A stretch of 64,000 nt of DNA from Takakia lepidozioides (GCA_030704615.1 CM060731.1:39930001-39994000), one strand, 5' to 3'. Shown: positions 12,311-25,450, numbered from the stretch's first letter. Numbers and translations are program-made. The notes: generated by a model from the sequence alone, not told the origin.

Positions 12311-13629
12311 CATCCGACGACAAAATAAAATTTGGAATCCACCGTTGGATCTACGAGATATATAACATTTGATTGTTGAGCAATGGTGGAATGATCAACA
12401 AGTGGTGTCACCCTAAAATCTTGTATGGCAAAATAAATCACAGGTTTTCTTTTGGTAGCAAGTTTACATATGTGAAGTATGGAAAGTCTTGCAATAACTT
12501 GCTGGTGGCGCTAAGAACCACTGGCCTTTGGGCCCCAAGTCAATGGTAAGCAAATGGGGGATGGGGACTTCACGCCTGCAAATTTTTGATAGCCACGTTG
12601 TAAGAGTGTTAATGGCTCAAAGTGGCGGTTGTCCCAAGTCCCAACCACATGGTAAAACATAAACAAACACGACAATGAAGCCACACAAATTAAATCAAAT
12701 TTATGGATGTTCTATTTTATACTATTAAATCCAAAGTATAGAGTGCATACCACTGTCGGTCTAGTATATAGCCAATATATGCATTGGTATGTAAAGACCA
12801 GACAAATCTGGTATGTAAACGTGCTCTACTCAAGGAGATACTAGATCAGGCTGGTATAGACTTTTATAGGCTTGATTTATTGATCCATTCTAGAAACTGA
12901 TATTTGTACAGTTCAAAGCTCTCCACAAGTTCAACCTTCATCTTTACTACACGTGTAGGTAGTGGTTATTTTTTATTATATATTTTATAAATAAAAGGGG
13001 AGGAAGCCGCTAGTCTTATTTAACTCTTAAACATGTACTATAGCTATATCTTTCTTTAATGCCACAAGTCTGTCCTCACCTGTTATTCTAAACACACTTA
13101 CCCCCGAGCAGCTGGAGAGACATCCGTGGTACTGTCCACCACCTCGCCGGAATTTGACAGAGACATCAATTGGAAACATATGAAACAATCATCAAAGGCT
13201 TCAAGACTCCATTTCCGCTAATTAGTGCTTCCTCTCCCCCATGTTTAGATTGAAATAATTAACTATTGAATTAGGTGTATCAATGTTCCCCAAGTTAATC
13301 CCCACTAGTTTGTATGATAGTTGGGAGTATGAAAAGTGTAACAAACATGGAGGGGTTAAACTTATCACTTATGGGGGGAGCACTTGTAAAGGGTAAACTG
13401 TAGATATCTGGTGGGAGTGTAATGCACATGTGGAAGATTTACCAAGGGCCTCGCTAGAGACGCCTCCACTCCTATTTCATGTTCCCTTAGGTATATATAA
13501 CCATGCTGAAAGGGGTTATGGGAGGAGCGGAGATCCACGTCACGTAGTCATGATATAATTACTACAAATGTAGCATATATTTGAAATCATAAAATCGAAA
13601 CATGTTGTAGTGTAGGCTGTGATGCCCCT
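12311..13629. other. Repeat debris with a possible conserved coding block
   Basis: At 12750-12860 there are more ggtat/atacc motifs. At 13120-13220 one frame reads TSPEFDRDINWKHMKQSSKA, which is matched by SPEFERVVNWKRLKTSSKP at 47480-47570. The two differ mostly at third positions, so both probably derive from one protein-coding sequence, which I cannot name. Nothing else is recognised. Confidence 0.35.
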
Positions 13630-14551
13630 TAAGAGCATCCCCACCAGTGTCCCTAAATGCCAGTACTTGAGCCCTCGGCCCTGGTATCCGCACCCCCGGG
13701 GCCCGCACTTTGGTGCAGGATACGGGCCCTCGTCAGCTCGGCCGGTACCTGCTGGAGCGACTAAAAAGCACGCCGACGTGCATTTATGGCGTGATGGTAA
13801 GGCGGTGTCTACCAGGTGGTCCCTCCGCAGCAAGGCACATCATCAAAAATTACATGTGCAGGGTAATTTGATGGAGTTGCCGCCGGGGGAGGGGAGTGTT
13901 GGAGGCCGTGGGAGGTTACCGTGCAGTGGTGTTTAGTGTACCCCCGGTGGAGATGATCTAATCCCCATGCTTCGGAATCTACTTTTATCGTCATGAACTT
14001 GTCAGGCTCATCCTTGCATTTAATAAACGGCGGCGGAGACATACCTGTCTTGGCCCTTTGATATGAAGGCAGGGGTCGGGACACAACAGGGGCTGCCTCT
14101 GTGGCAAGGGCAGCGGCTGTCGCGGCCTCTTGCCTTGAGGGCAGGGGGTCGGGACATAAGAGGAGTTGCAGCCCTTCATTTTCACGCGAAAAAAAAAGCC
14201 TAAAATTAAGCACCAAAAAATGTGGGCCTGCGGCACCCCTATGCAAAAAATAGGGCCAAAAATAAAAGAATTCGTTGAAAAGTAACGGTTCCATACCCAG
14301 CTGCTGCTATTAAGTACTTGGGGAACCCACCCTTTTCGCTTGAGAACTGGGGAACATGGTGCCCTAAATTGGGCCGGTGCCCCATCGCACCAGGGGTCAA
14401 CACAATTTCGCCATCTGCACCGTCCGATCGCCAGCCAATAGCGGGGTGGAGGGGCAGCCTTTGCTAGAGCGCAACGTCCCCGAAAGTGATGGTGTCGCCT
14501 CTTTCGATCGCTGTGTGTTGTGGCTTGTCGCTAGCTTTTAGGATGCTCTTA
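13630..14551. mobile_element. Candidate element with TAAGAGCATCC inverted ends
   Basis: The left end taagagcatccccaccag and right end ggatgctctta form an 11-bp inverted repeat about 920 bp apart. GAGCATC.CCA.CAG is a frequent start of plant MITEs. No clear target duplication is visible. The interior is GC-rich and shares the block cttgagggcagggggtcggg (about 14130) with the direct repeats at 15.6 kb. No transposase is present. The call could be wrong, because an 11-bp inverted match at this spacing is only moderately strong. Confidence 0.35.
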
Positions 14552-14916
14552 CATTTGTTTGGAATGGGCCTTCAACGCTGCTTCAATGCAGTGGGACACA
14601 TTGATATGTTGCGTTACTTTTGTGGAGGAGGAGTGGCTGAAGTGCCCGAAGTGCTACCTTGAATTTTTCATGATAGTCAGACTTTTGCCACAATACATAA
14701 GCTAATTTCGCCCACTATTTCTACCTCCATTTCCACATGTTCGTCTGGGCAATATATATAAGTTATGAAAAAGTACTCGTCATATTGCACAATATATAGC
14801 ATACCTATAGCTAAGCGGATTCTAGGTGGACATTGTACTAGTCGCCACCTCTGCACTCAGTCCCAAAAATATTTCACCACGTCCACGCCTAGGCAGAAGT
14901 GAAAAAAAAAAAGGCT

Positions 14917-15514
14917 GAGGGGCTGCCCCTGTGGTGGGGGCAGCGGCATGGGAAACTGAAGCACCCTAGAATGCCAAAGACATTCAATAGGGCGGAGGCG
15001 CTCACTAGGTGGAGCCCCGCAAACCAGGTTGCGGTGGGGGCTCCAAGTGGGGGTGGTTGTAGCATATGGAGTTGTAGCGAGACTGACATATGGCTCACCG
15101 CAGGGCTGAGGCTTTGTGGTGGGAGTCGTGGGGAGTCTTGGGGCTCACCATGGTAGTGCGCCAGAAAAGATTTGGGCTGTTTGTGAAACCCTCGAACATG
15201 TCACAAAGTATATATAGGGAGTAGTAACCCCGAGAATGGTGCAAGCCCGGTTAAAGGACCAGAAGCTAGTGAGCAAGCAAACGAGCCGGAAAGTGACCAA
15301 AATGTGGGGAGCAATTTTCGGACTGTCTACAACGCCCAAAAATAATTTCTACTTAGCCCGGGTGGTCGAGGGTTGTGTGGGGGAGCAAGGGGGGACTGTT
15401 ATGTTCCGGTGAGCAGCTGAAGCTTCGATTGGCCTGACAGCCAGTTTTGGTGTTAGGCGCGCAAAACGAGTAACTATGACATGAATGAGAGTTTACCAAA
15501 GCGAAGTGCACGAC
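14917..15514 (+). repeat. GC-rich direct repeat, copy 1, with TATA motif
   Basis: It begins gaggggctgcccctgtggtg and includes aggcgctcactaggtggagc, a TATA-like agtatatatagggagtagtaacc near 15207, and cgagtaactatgacatgaatg near the end. The same landmarks recur in order in copy 2 (15665-16350), only 150 bp further on. The arrangement may be two LTRs of a very short element, or a tandem duplication. No coding sequence is recognised. Confidence 0.6.
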
Positions 15515-15664
15515 AATACCCTGATACATGATTTGTCACATGTTGTGTACAACTAACCCTTGGTGAAGCTAGCTCTATCCCAACCTTTCAACTTCATTGG
15601 CCAGGATGCAAGAGATTGCAATTGTCGCGGCCCTTTGCCTTGAGGGCAGGGGGTCGGGACACAT

Positions 15665-16350
15665 GAGGGGCTGCCCCTGTGGTGGGGGCAGCGGCAGCGA
15701 TAGGTATGGGGGGCTGAGGCACCCTTGAGTGCCCAAGGCACTCAGGGAAGTGGAGGCGCTCACTAGGTGGAGCCCCGCACACCGGGTTGCGGTGGGGGTG
15801 GCTCCACAAGGGGTGGTGGTAGCTTAGTGGGACTTAGTGGGGGTGGCATAGGACTCACCATGGGGGCGGAGACCTCGTGGTGGGAGTCGTGGGGAGTCTT
15901 GGGACTCATCACGGTCCATAGGGGCCGTGGTGAGCGGGCCAAGACTCACCGCGACTCACCACCGGGAATCGAGGGTCTTCGTGGTGGTTCGCCATAAAAT
16001 GGCATGGCTGGTTGTGAAACCCCCGCGGACAGCTACAGAAGTATATATAGGGAGTAGTAACCCCGAGAACGGTGCAAGCCCGTTGGTGACCAAAAACTAG
16101 TGAGTAAGCGAGCGAGCCGGAAAGCGACCAAAGAGTGGGGAGCTGTTCCGGACTGCCATCTACCAAAGGGAATTCTCCTAGTCCCAATTAGGTGGAGGGT
16201 TCTAGAGGGAAGCGAAAGGGGACCGTTATGTCCCGGTGAGCAGCCGAAGCTCCAAGTTGGCCCGGCGGCCAGGTTGGGAGTCAGGCGCGCGCATCAAAGC
16301 GAGTAACTATGACTTGAAGGGGAGTTTACCGAATTGAGGTGCGCGACAGC
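15665..16350 (+). repeat. GC-rich direct repeat, copy 2, with TATA motif
   Basis: This is colinear with copy 1: the same start, the same TATA block (agtatatatagggagtagtaac near 16040), then gtgagcagc and cgagtaactatgacttgaa blocks. It is longer by about 90 bp in the g-rich middle. The block just before it, gccttgagggcagggggtcggg, also occurs at 14130. If these are LTRs, the intervening 150 bp would make a TRIM-like element, but I do not see a convincing primer-binding site. Confidence 0.6.
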
Positions 16351-18690
16351 AATTGACTTATGTTAAGCTGCCAAGTGGTGGCTCATCTCAACCTAGGGTT
16401 TGGTATATGGTCACTCTCACCTTGAGTAAAGGGATCCAATTCTCGTATGTAAAGCCTTGTGTACCTGTGGCTTTGTGGATGTGTTATTTTTCTTGCATGC
16501 TTGACATTCGTGACAGTGTGAATTGTTCCTCTGCGAGAACCTTTGTCTCTACTTTTGCATTGCATGCTATTTCCTGAGCTGTGCACCCCTAAACTGAAGC
16601 GGTGCCTTGTGAGGAGAGGCGAACCTCATCCATGCACAAAATGCGTCTTCACAAGGCAATGCTGACGTTATGCCAATATGCCTCCCTTATCCGTCCATGT
16701 CCAACAGTATGGACCCACAATATCCTATCTGATTGCTTTGGGGTCCAACACTTTTTGCCGATGATGACGGTAGCTGGAAAGTTCAGTGTGTAGCAAATGA
16801 TTTGAATGGTACACCTCATGTTGTACAAGTTTTGCTCTACACCTCAAGGTTGAAATCTGAATAAGCTATTGTTTCTATTGGCTTGTGAACTACCAATCCC
16901 ACTCGGTGAGTTGTGGGTCAACAAGGTCAATACATCCCTATTTATAACCGACCCATCCCCAACTAATTGTGAACTTGGCCCTACATGTCTGCGATTAATT
17001 GGAAAAGGTCATAAATATGATCATCTACATCCCCGAATATGGAGGGGAGGGTGCAAGCAAGTTACCCAAATGTTCGAACCGTGGCTGAAACTTGAAACAT
17101 CCATTTCGTCCATTGTCCAGCGAGTTTCCAGGTCATACCCATATCTCTATCAACACCTCCATGCCGGTCCCAGAACCTTGACCTAACCCATCTCAAAAGT
17201 CTGGGAACAAAGTTGAAATCCGGCCATCTCTTCTCAGCTTTGGGCGCAATTTGCTTCAATAATAGAGATAGCAAAAAGCACTAAAACCAAAGAACATGAC
17301 GATAATTAACCGTCAATGCCTCTTTAGACCACATGGGTCTTGGAAATAAGCCAATAAGCGAGACTATGGCATGGGGTACCCCACCCCCTTTAAGCTCCAT
17401 TTGCACCAACTTTTAGCACGGTGTCACCCTCTCTCCTCTTACTACTTCCGTCATGCTGCATCATACCAACTACTTGTGTTCACGCAATGTTTGATCAAAG
17501 TGCACGGAGACACACACACAAGCAACAGAGCCTCCTTTCCTCACACTCAAGCAACACAGCCTGCTTTCCTCACGTTCACGCTTCATACCACACCCCACCA
17601 TTTCCATTGGACCGTTCAGCGCTAATTTCTTTTAAGTTTTTTTTTTTCTTCTTTTGGTTTGGTAAGAAGCCTCTAAATCTATTTAGCTGGAAAAAAATAA
17701 ACCCCAAGTGGCCATAAAGCAAACACGCCAAGACTCGCGAGGGCGCACCTGGAGACGCAGACGAGAGAGAACCCATCCATAATGGATGAAAACACTGTAC
17801 CTAGCTTTTTACATTGTGGCGCCAGTGGTATCCATGAGAACGTAAGTGGAGCATGTCAGTTATGGCAATAGTACAAGGTGCAGACTCCAAACAAGTGCTA
17901 ATAATGTGAGATCTAAACCCTCCGTTCCAATGTCCCTCTTTAGGATGGTGACACATGGCTCTTTCTTACCGAGCCTCTGCCGAAAGATATGCCGATTTGG
18001 CGAAATCCATAGTTTTTCCAACCAAAAAGCGCGAGTGGCTACAGAGATTCTGTTCATCCATTGAAATTAGGACAGAATCATCCACCTCCGCACTTTAATC
18101 ATTGTATAATCCATATTTGGAAAATTCATCCATAACTTTTTTATTTTTTATTTTTAAGAGAACAGGAGACAGTGGCCCTGGAATTTTTATTGAAAGAGGA
18201 AGGCATGTAGCTTTTTTTTTTTTTTGCTTTTTTTTATTTGGAGAAGTTTGGCGATTTCATCCATGAAAAAACAGGGAATTTGTGACAAAATATTCTATTT
18301 TATTTTTTGAGGTCGAAATTTTGGCGAAAATTCTAAAAAAATGCTGCTGTAACACTTGTCGCCAGGACATGCGGGAGGTCGAAATTTGGCGATAAATCGC
18401 CAATAAAAGAATAGCTGCAAGAGCTGATATCCTACGTGGCTAAAAATTGCCACATCAGCTAAATTTTGGTTGGTAGTATGAACACCTGGTAGGGTATGTA
18501 CCTGCCACATTTGCTTGCGGCCCAAAAGTCGGTGTGACGGTAGTGACTAGTGTTTGTCGGTGGCGGGTCCACCTGTACCCAACATGTGGCAAAAATAACG
18601 AGGTGGCACGATCTGACAAGTGGCACATTCTGACGAGCCCATGATAGGCACCTGATACCGAATTTTCCAGATTTTATTCCACAATGCAAT
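16351..18690. other. No recognisable gene
   Basis: Short frames only. Near 18130-18210, read on the minus strand, there is an AATAAAAATTCCAGGGCCACTG-type sequence ending in a run of a and taaaa units. It looks like the 3' tail of a LINE and is similar to one at about 53150-53210. Nothing else is supported. Confidence 0.4.
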
Positions 18691-18699
18691 TCCTTGAAA

Positions 18700-18762
18700 A
18701 GTTTGGCTGGCGGTAGGAAAGTGATATGTAATGTCATGGTGTGGGGTTCAAATCCTGGGTAA
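18700..18762 (+). repeat. tRNA-like polymerase III promoter remnant
   Basis: An A-box-like tggctggcggtagg is followed about 30 bases later by a good B box, ggggttcaaatcctgg. The anticodon arm does not fold as a proper tRNA. It may be the head of a degenerate tRNA-derived SINE. It is single copy here, so the call is weak. Confidence 0.3.
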
Positions 18763-19801
18763 AGTATAGTTTTAACAGTTTATTGAATACAAGAGGTTAA
18801 AATAATTTTCTTGCAGCTCCAAAAAAAATAAAAGTCCTTGAAAAGGATCTTCGTTCCCCTCTTCCCAGTCTCCTGCTCCCCTATCCCCGCACCTACCGTT
18901 CCCATGTTGTTACTCCCATGTTCCCGCATATATACCACTCCCCTGTTTCTGCTCCCTTGTTCCCGCATATATATCTCTCCCCCAAATACCATACCCTTTT
19001 TTCAAAATAATAGAATACTATACCAAAAAATAAAAAATAACTATTTGGCCAAGAGACCGTTAGTAGCCTTGTTTAGCCTTGATATTTTAAATATTATGGA
19101 GACCAAAATTGGAAAGGGCATAATTATGTATTCTAATTTGGCAATATTGTAGGAGAATATCCCACAGCATCAAAACATAGACAGGATTGGAACCCAGAAC
19201 CAGCTTGGTGGCGATGGAATGTTGTTGATATTATTGTAGATGACGGCGACCACCAAAGCATTTAATACCACATGATACCAAATAAGTCCTTTTATTAAAA
19301 GAAATCCGTTTATTTTTATTTTTATTAATCGACATGCATGCATGGCTCCCGACATTCAAAGCGCTCTCCCAACTTCCTTCAACCCTGCGAGGCTCTCTTG
19401 ATTTGCGATTCGAGCAAATCCCAGTGACGAATTCCATTCTGTGATTCCAGTTCTTCTCTTTTTTTTCGAATCTTATCGGTCGTATGATTGTTCTCTTCTT
19501 CCTTTGACCTCGTTTAGTTTTTCTTTCAATCGGCCGTCTCGCGTTGCTCCTGTTATCTGGGAAGCCATTCTCGTTAGCCTCCTTACTAAATTTGATCATT
19601 CGGAGGTTTCTTAATAATCTTCTTGCAATTGTATTGGCATGCGATGAATTTAAAACTATATCAGCGGGTCCTTCACCATCTTTGCCATTTGTACGTCATC
19701 ATTTCATAATCTTGGTTGTCGTTTCTTACAAGTGGAGAAGGAGAGCTGGAGAAACGAAGTGCTCGCACGAGAGAGGAAGGGAGGAGGTAGAGCAGGAAGC
19801 A

Positions 19802-22800
19802 ATGGGGGGGACGGCTCGCGAGAGAGGAAAATTGCCACCAGCCAATGGATCAGCACACTTTGCGCCTCTAAAAGAAGTGACAGTACCAAGCAGCAAGTGT
19901 TGCCTTTGGTTTGAAGAGGAGCTTGAAGAGGACCTGCGCTGGGTGTTTGGTGTCTCCAAGTACTTTCATCTCCACATCAGTTTTTGCTCATGCAATCCAA
20001 AAATCTTTCCCTTCCTTTCACAATAATTTCAGAACGAACACGACCTCATTGTCGAAAAATCCCAGCTGAATTGATATTTGTGTCTGTGCTTACAAACGAA
20101 TGCAGTTAATTGTCAAAACCATTTTCTGGCCTTCTCTGGGATGCCGTGTTGCTCTGCCAGTTTCCTCTCACAAAGCAGTAAGCAGTGGCTTTCCTTCTTT
20201 TTGTTGTCGCGCATCATTCTCTGCCCTCACTTCCCCTGTTTCCACGTAATTTACATATACTTGGATGATGGTGTGAGACTGTCGCTAGCGAATTTCCTCC
20301 CGTCTTTGAATTGTTGTTACCGTTTATAGAAATTCAAAGACAAATCAGCATCCTATCTGCCACAATCAACCTTCATAATTGCAACCGAGTGTCCTTCGTA
20401 GTTTTAAATGTGACAGCTCTTCAATTTGAGCCAATGACAACTCAGAAGTACTAAACCCTAAACCCTATAGTGGAAAAAGAAGAGGTTGTGCCTTCTCTGG
20501 AAGGTTCTCCTTTCCAATGCTTGTATGTTGCAGTTCTGGGTAGAGCTTGGTAGCGTCTACCAATCTTTAATCCGTAAAAGCAATTATTTGATTTTGAGCT
20601 GATAATTTGCATGTACTGGCTAACTTTTGTTCCCTTCTTGGCATTTATTTATGCCAGGCAGTTGGTTCTGACAAAATACTCGTGATATGTTATTGAGAAA
20701 CCCGGATCTAAGTACCAAGTAGACGGGCTATTCAGCAGACTGCTGGTGTATGCTCGAGACCATGGTCCAGTCAAGATACAAAACTAAGTAAAACAAAGAC
20801 GAAGTGTGTCTGATTCGAGGAGATCGGTTGTCTCAGGATATTACACACAGGAGTCAGTGAGTTCCAGGATATCCAACTGGTGGAGAGTGGACCTTTTGGC
20901 AAGGTGTGCATGTTTCGACTTCCCTTGTCCTGTACTGTGTTGTGCTCCCTAACTTGGGAAGTTTGCAATGGTAGTAGCATCAAGTACTGTTTCTTCTGTG
21001 GTGTCATTTATCAAGGACCACTCTTGTTTAAACTGCTGTTGTCGTTTGTCCAAAAGCAAGTGGGGTGGGCTGTGTATAGGTGTTGCTATTGGATGGGAAG
21101 CTTCAAAGTGCAGAGGCGGACGAATTTGTATATCACGAGTCCATTGTCCATCCTGCCCTTCTGTACCACTCTGAGTGAGCTCCCCTGGTTCATATGTTCT
21201 TCAAGCTGAGCCATTGGTTTCTGCTTTTGTAAAATTGCTACTGTTATAGATGTTACTGGAACACCACCAGTGTTCTTTCGACAGCGGGTAAGCTAGATAG
21301 CCTATAGCAAGCAGCTTCACGCACTTATTGGCGGAGATGACATCCAGTTGTTTATTTCGAGTTTACTTGCTGCAGTCCCAGAAATGTATTTATAATGGGG
21401 GGCGGGGAAGGCTCTACGGCACGGGAGGCATTGAAGCACCAGAGTGTGGAGAAGGTGGTCATGTGTGATATTGACAGGGTAAATTGCCCCTATGCTTTAT
21501 GTGTCTCATTTGTCGGATGATCATTGATGTAAAACTGAAGTCTAAAATTGGTGAAAGTTCACCTCTAATATGAAAGTACAAAAAATTTCTGAGGTTTACT
21601 GATCAATTTTGTTCTAGGGCCTTAGGGACTGATCCATGCCTAGCATTCGACATGTTCATGGAAAAGGATTGTGAAGAGCATGTTGTAATAGTTGCAATAA
21701 GAGCTTTCACTTGGATGGATGTGCAGGAGGTTGTCGACTTTTGTAAGGAGCATTTGACTTCTAATACCAAGGCCTTTGGCAGCAACCGGTTGGATCTTGT
21801 AATAAATGATGCAAGGTGTGTGATCGGGTCCTATGGTTGGCTGGCCTTTCCGGAATGCTCACACACCGGTCGACCTTGAGTTGCTTCTCTGTCTTATAAT
21901 GATGGACATAAAAAATGCTTGGCTTATTACCATCTTGGGGGCTTCATCTTCAAACAGCGATTTAGAGCTAGTTTTTCTTATGCACTTGTCCCATATGCTC
22001 CAGGGGATTGTGCATGTTAGTATGTTTGTTTGGTTGGCTTTTGTTTTTCTCTCTCTCTTTCATACACATATGTACACGCAAACAGCTGCAGCAAAGCAAC
22101 ATCTAGTCAGTACATCATCTCTACACATTCAGGCACACATTTTCTTCTATATTTTAATTTTCCACGATGTGACAGGTCGTGATATAAATATCACATGTAG
22201 CAAATCTGTATTCAGGTAGAGGGCTGCAGTAGCATCCGGTATCATTCTTTCTTGTAATGTCAATGCAAGAAGCTGAAATTAACGATCAATCCTCTGACAC
22301 TGGATTCTTGTCACTTCATGATGTCACCACTACCAGCTGTGAGAGCGTTAATACCCAGCAGAACTACAATATCAATTTCTTAGCCTTTTTTAACAGAAAC
22401 AGTCAGATGAATGCAAACATCTGTCTCTGTCTGTCTTTCTCTCTGACAGAAAAATCCCGATGGAAATATGCTGTGGGTTGCACATGGTGTGAGTGGTAGT
22501 TGACAATGTCAGTTCTCATTCTCGCTGTCTTAATGCCAGGTTGACTTGTGACCAGTGCTAAAGTAAATCTAAATCTTGGGAAGGAAATGTCTTTGGCTGT
22601 GCAAAATAAGGGCAGCGATGATCACCAAACGGCGATGTGTAAATATCATGTGGCTATGCCATCTGTGTGATGGTGGAGCTTCATGAGTAATGACGCAAAT
22701 GCAAAACGGCGAGGTGCTGGTCTGTGATCTGGGCATCACAGAAGGTTGAATGGGAGGGCAGGGGCTGGACATGACAGGGCGGAGCTGGAGAGTCGAGAAG

Positions 22801-24501
22801 AGCTGTTTGATATCATCATTGGTGATTTGGCAGATCCTGTTGATGGAGGCCCTTGCTACAGACTGTACACTCAATCGTTTTACGAGCACATTTTGAAGCC
22901 CAGACTTAATACTGGTGGCATCCTCGTCACACAGGTGGGCTCCTTCCCTTTTCCTGGCTCCTGGACTTTGCTTGCCTCACCTTCATATCTTGATCTAGGC
23001 ATTCAGACTTTTCCATGGTTTCTACTGGTTCTGGCAAAATATTGATATCAAATCATCTGATGCATGTTCATATTGATGGGGTGCTAAAGAAGTCCCTTTG
23101 GGAAGTGTCTGAATGTTTGCACAGCAAGGGCTTCATTTATCTGCTTCCTCCCATTACAATTTCATGGAGGTTCAAGAGGAACTATCATGTAGTGGTTAGT
23201 ATTGGCTGTAACTTAAGGGAGACAATGGTCTGCACATGCAGGGTGGGCCTGCAGGCATTCTGTCGCACACAGAGGTTTATTCCTCCATCTACAACACTTT
23301 AAGGCAAACCTTCAAATGTAGGTTTTTCTCCCCTTGCTCTCTGTTACAGTGATTCAGTGTGAAACGGCATGTGATATGGCTTCCTCGGATGGAACGCGTC
23401 TCCAGATAGAACAAGAGTTCCAATTTGGGCTAAGTTGGTCATTTCAGGCCTTATAGCAAGTTTTCTCTTGGTGTAGGATGCCTTGCACTAGTTAAGCTTA
23501 CCACTCGTCGTTAGCAGGTTTGCCTTTATGTTCAATTTGTCCCTCCATAACATTGTGGGATTGGATGGCTTGCAGATGTGGTGCCATATACGGCGCATGT
23601 GCCATCATATGCTGACACCTGGGGATGGGTCATGGTATGAGTCTCTTTAAAAGCCTATGACTAAGAAAGTTTTGCATAGACATAATGGGTTAAAGTTCTA
23701 CCAGAGTACCACCATTTTTCGCAATACTCCATGGCTTGAGCCTGCAACCCTCAGTATGTAGATTTTGAAAGTTATCTTATAATGACGGATTTTTTGGAAA
23801 CATATACCTCAACGCACGCAGCTCATATTTTCCTTCATAACTCACATATGTGAAATGTGAATGAATCAATGTCAAGGCATCAGATCATCCCATCCCAAAA
23901 TTCAGCATTGAAGATACGGACAACAGGATAAAACAGCGTCTTGAAGGGGAGCTACGCTTTTTGGATGGCGAGACATTGGCAGCCACGCTCGCCCTTAATA
24001 AGCATGTGCGGAGAACGTAAGTTAGCCAGATGCCCCTTTTCACTCCTTGTCTTTGATAAACTGCTTTGTAATTTGTTTTCATGACTTCTCTTGCTCAGGG
24101 AAGCCTAATTGTTAGGATCCTGTTTGGATGAGTGAACGGTTATGCTGCCAATTACAGTCAAATTGCCTACGAGTGAATTTAGTTTGCCTTGATCCACTAT
24201 ACAAGCAATACAGTCTAGTTGGGCTTATGTATGTTTGATAACTTTCAACATTTGTGTACCTACATCAAGGAACTGGTTCCTTGCAACTTATACATGCGAT
24301 CAAATTTTTGGTCCACAAACAGCAGGTGAGGATGGGGATAGGTGAGGGGGGTAGTGGGAACAAAGGCAATGTAGCTGAAAGTGGTGGGATTGTGACAGCT
24401 TGGCAGAAGAGAGACACGTGTACACAGAGGAGACAGCACGGTTCATCCATGGACATGGCACTTCTCTCAAGAGTCATAGCTCTGAGAAGCCACAAGCTTG
24501 A
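19802..24501 (+). CDS. ACL5: Thermospermine synthase, ACAULIS5-like, 10 exons
   Basis: Exons read as 19802-19959, 20837-20903, 21080-21174, 21376-21478, 21727-21815, 22778-22934, 23242-23317, 23576-23634, 23877-24016 and 24399-24501. All introns are GT-AG and the phases join without a frame break, giving 348 residues (the Arabidopsis enzyme has 339). The enzyme transfers an aminopropyl group from decarboxylated S-adenosylmethionine to spermidine, giving thermospermine, which limits xylem differentiation in vascular plants. Visible signatures are [12 protein letters not shown] near residue 36, the nucleotide-binding [11 protein letters not shown] in exon 4 (ACL5-type GEGS, not GDGG of spermidine synthase), [17 protein letters not shown] in exon 6, [14 protein letters not shown] in exon 8, and [14 protein letters not shown] close to the end. 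The start is chosen because it puts the first conserved motif at the same distance from the N terminus as in Arabidopsis. The frame is open further upstream to 19544. The gene looks intact. Confidence 0.93.
20451..20467. promoter_or_regulatory. Telomere-box-like repeat in ACL5 intron 1
   Basis: The sequence actaaaccctaaacccta holds two copies of the plant telomere unit aaaccct. Such telo-boxes are frequent near plant transcription starts, but here it sits inside the 877-bp first intron. Function is unproven. Confidence 0.35.
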
Positions 24502-25344
24502 AATCCTGACCTCTGTAAAAACCTGTCAGTATATTTTTTCCTCCCCAGTGGGAGTTGTCCAAGGGAGCCGCTCGTGTTGTTTTTGGTGACTGTTAAGTCC
24601 AATATTTATGCAGTGCCATAATTGTGCTCACCAATGCATGCTCATTTAAATGTTTCTACTTCCTTCCCAGTATGTAGATCATCTCTGACTTGACCACACC
24701 TTAAGTGGGCTATAGCTCCCTCGTCAATACACATGGTGTAAGTCATTAGAACCAGGTTTGTCTTGGACTTGGCAGTAGCATTGAGGACGTTTGTCAATGT
24801 GTGCTGGTACAGTCGCCTGCCAGTGATTGAACATTTTTTCAGTGGGGCATTATTGTGGTAGTAGAGGAGAGATCTGTTCACTTCACCATAGCTGGTGAAC
24901 CCCCATTTTGTTTTCGTATATGTTCACCATAAGGTTTACCCACAATGGCAGGCTATGACTAAAGGTTAGTTCCAGGTTTCGTCATGTAAATGATTGAAGA
25001 GATTTAGTGTAATAGCTCTGCTGTGTCCCCCTGAAGGGACATAAAATGTAACACAGGAGTACAATTGCAGCAAAACCCAAAACCCCAGTATCTCAGCTAC
25101 TCTCAGTATACTCAGCTGGGCGGCGTCTCGGATGATAAAAGCGTTTTATTTGTGCTGCCAATTTTTTTGAAGGGGCATGGCATTGGCCCTCTTCATTTGC
25201 AATAAAGTTGGTTTTATTTTAGTTGGGATTGGCTGTATTGTACTTTTCCTGCCTGTATCAGGACATTTACCTACAGAGGCATGCATTGCCATGTCATAAA
25301 CTGGTGGATGTTGGTGTTGACAAATCCTTGAAAAGAAGCTCCCA
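24502..25344. other. ACL5 downstream region, no gene recognised
   Basis: A minus-strand frame at 24642-24881 has no family features. This stretch presumably includes the ACL5 3' untranslated region, but no certain poly(A) signal was identified. Confidence 0.4.
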
Positions 25345-25450
25345 ATTCCAAGAGGCCAGCGACACAACTTTGATGTGCTTCTTTCATACTCCCACATTTG
25401 GCATACATGTCAACAAGAGTGTTCTCCAAAATTAATTTGCAATTCCAGCC
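25345..25450 (-). pseudogene. PPR gene relic
   Basis: Read on the minus strand, the frame gives [20 protein letters not shown], the hallmark junction between L and S motifs of plant PPR proteins, and then loses similarity. The upstream bases (ttgcaattccagc) also match the PPR gene at 42.2 kb. Only about 100 bp survive, so this is a fragment truncated by the adjoining repeat. Confidence 0.6.

Noticed and set aside
19231-19599. 122-codon minus frame upstream of ACL5 as a divergent gene
   Set aside because: Composition is driven by a basic low-complexity stretch, there is no recognisable domain, and it overlaps the likely ACL5 5' region.
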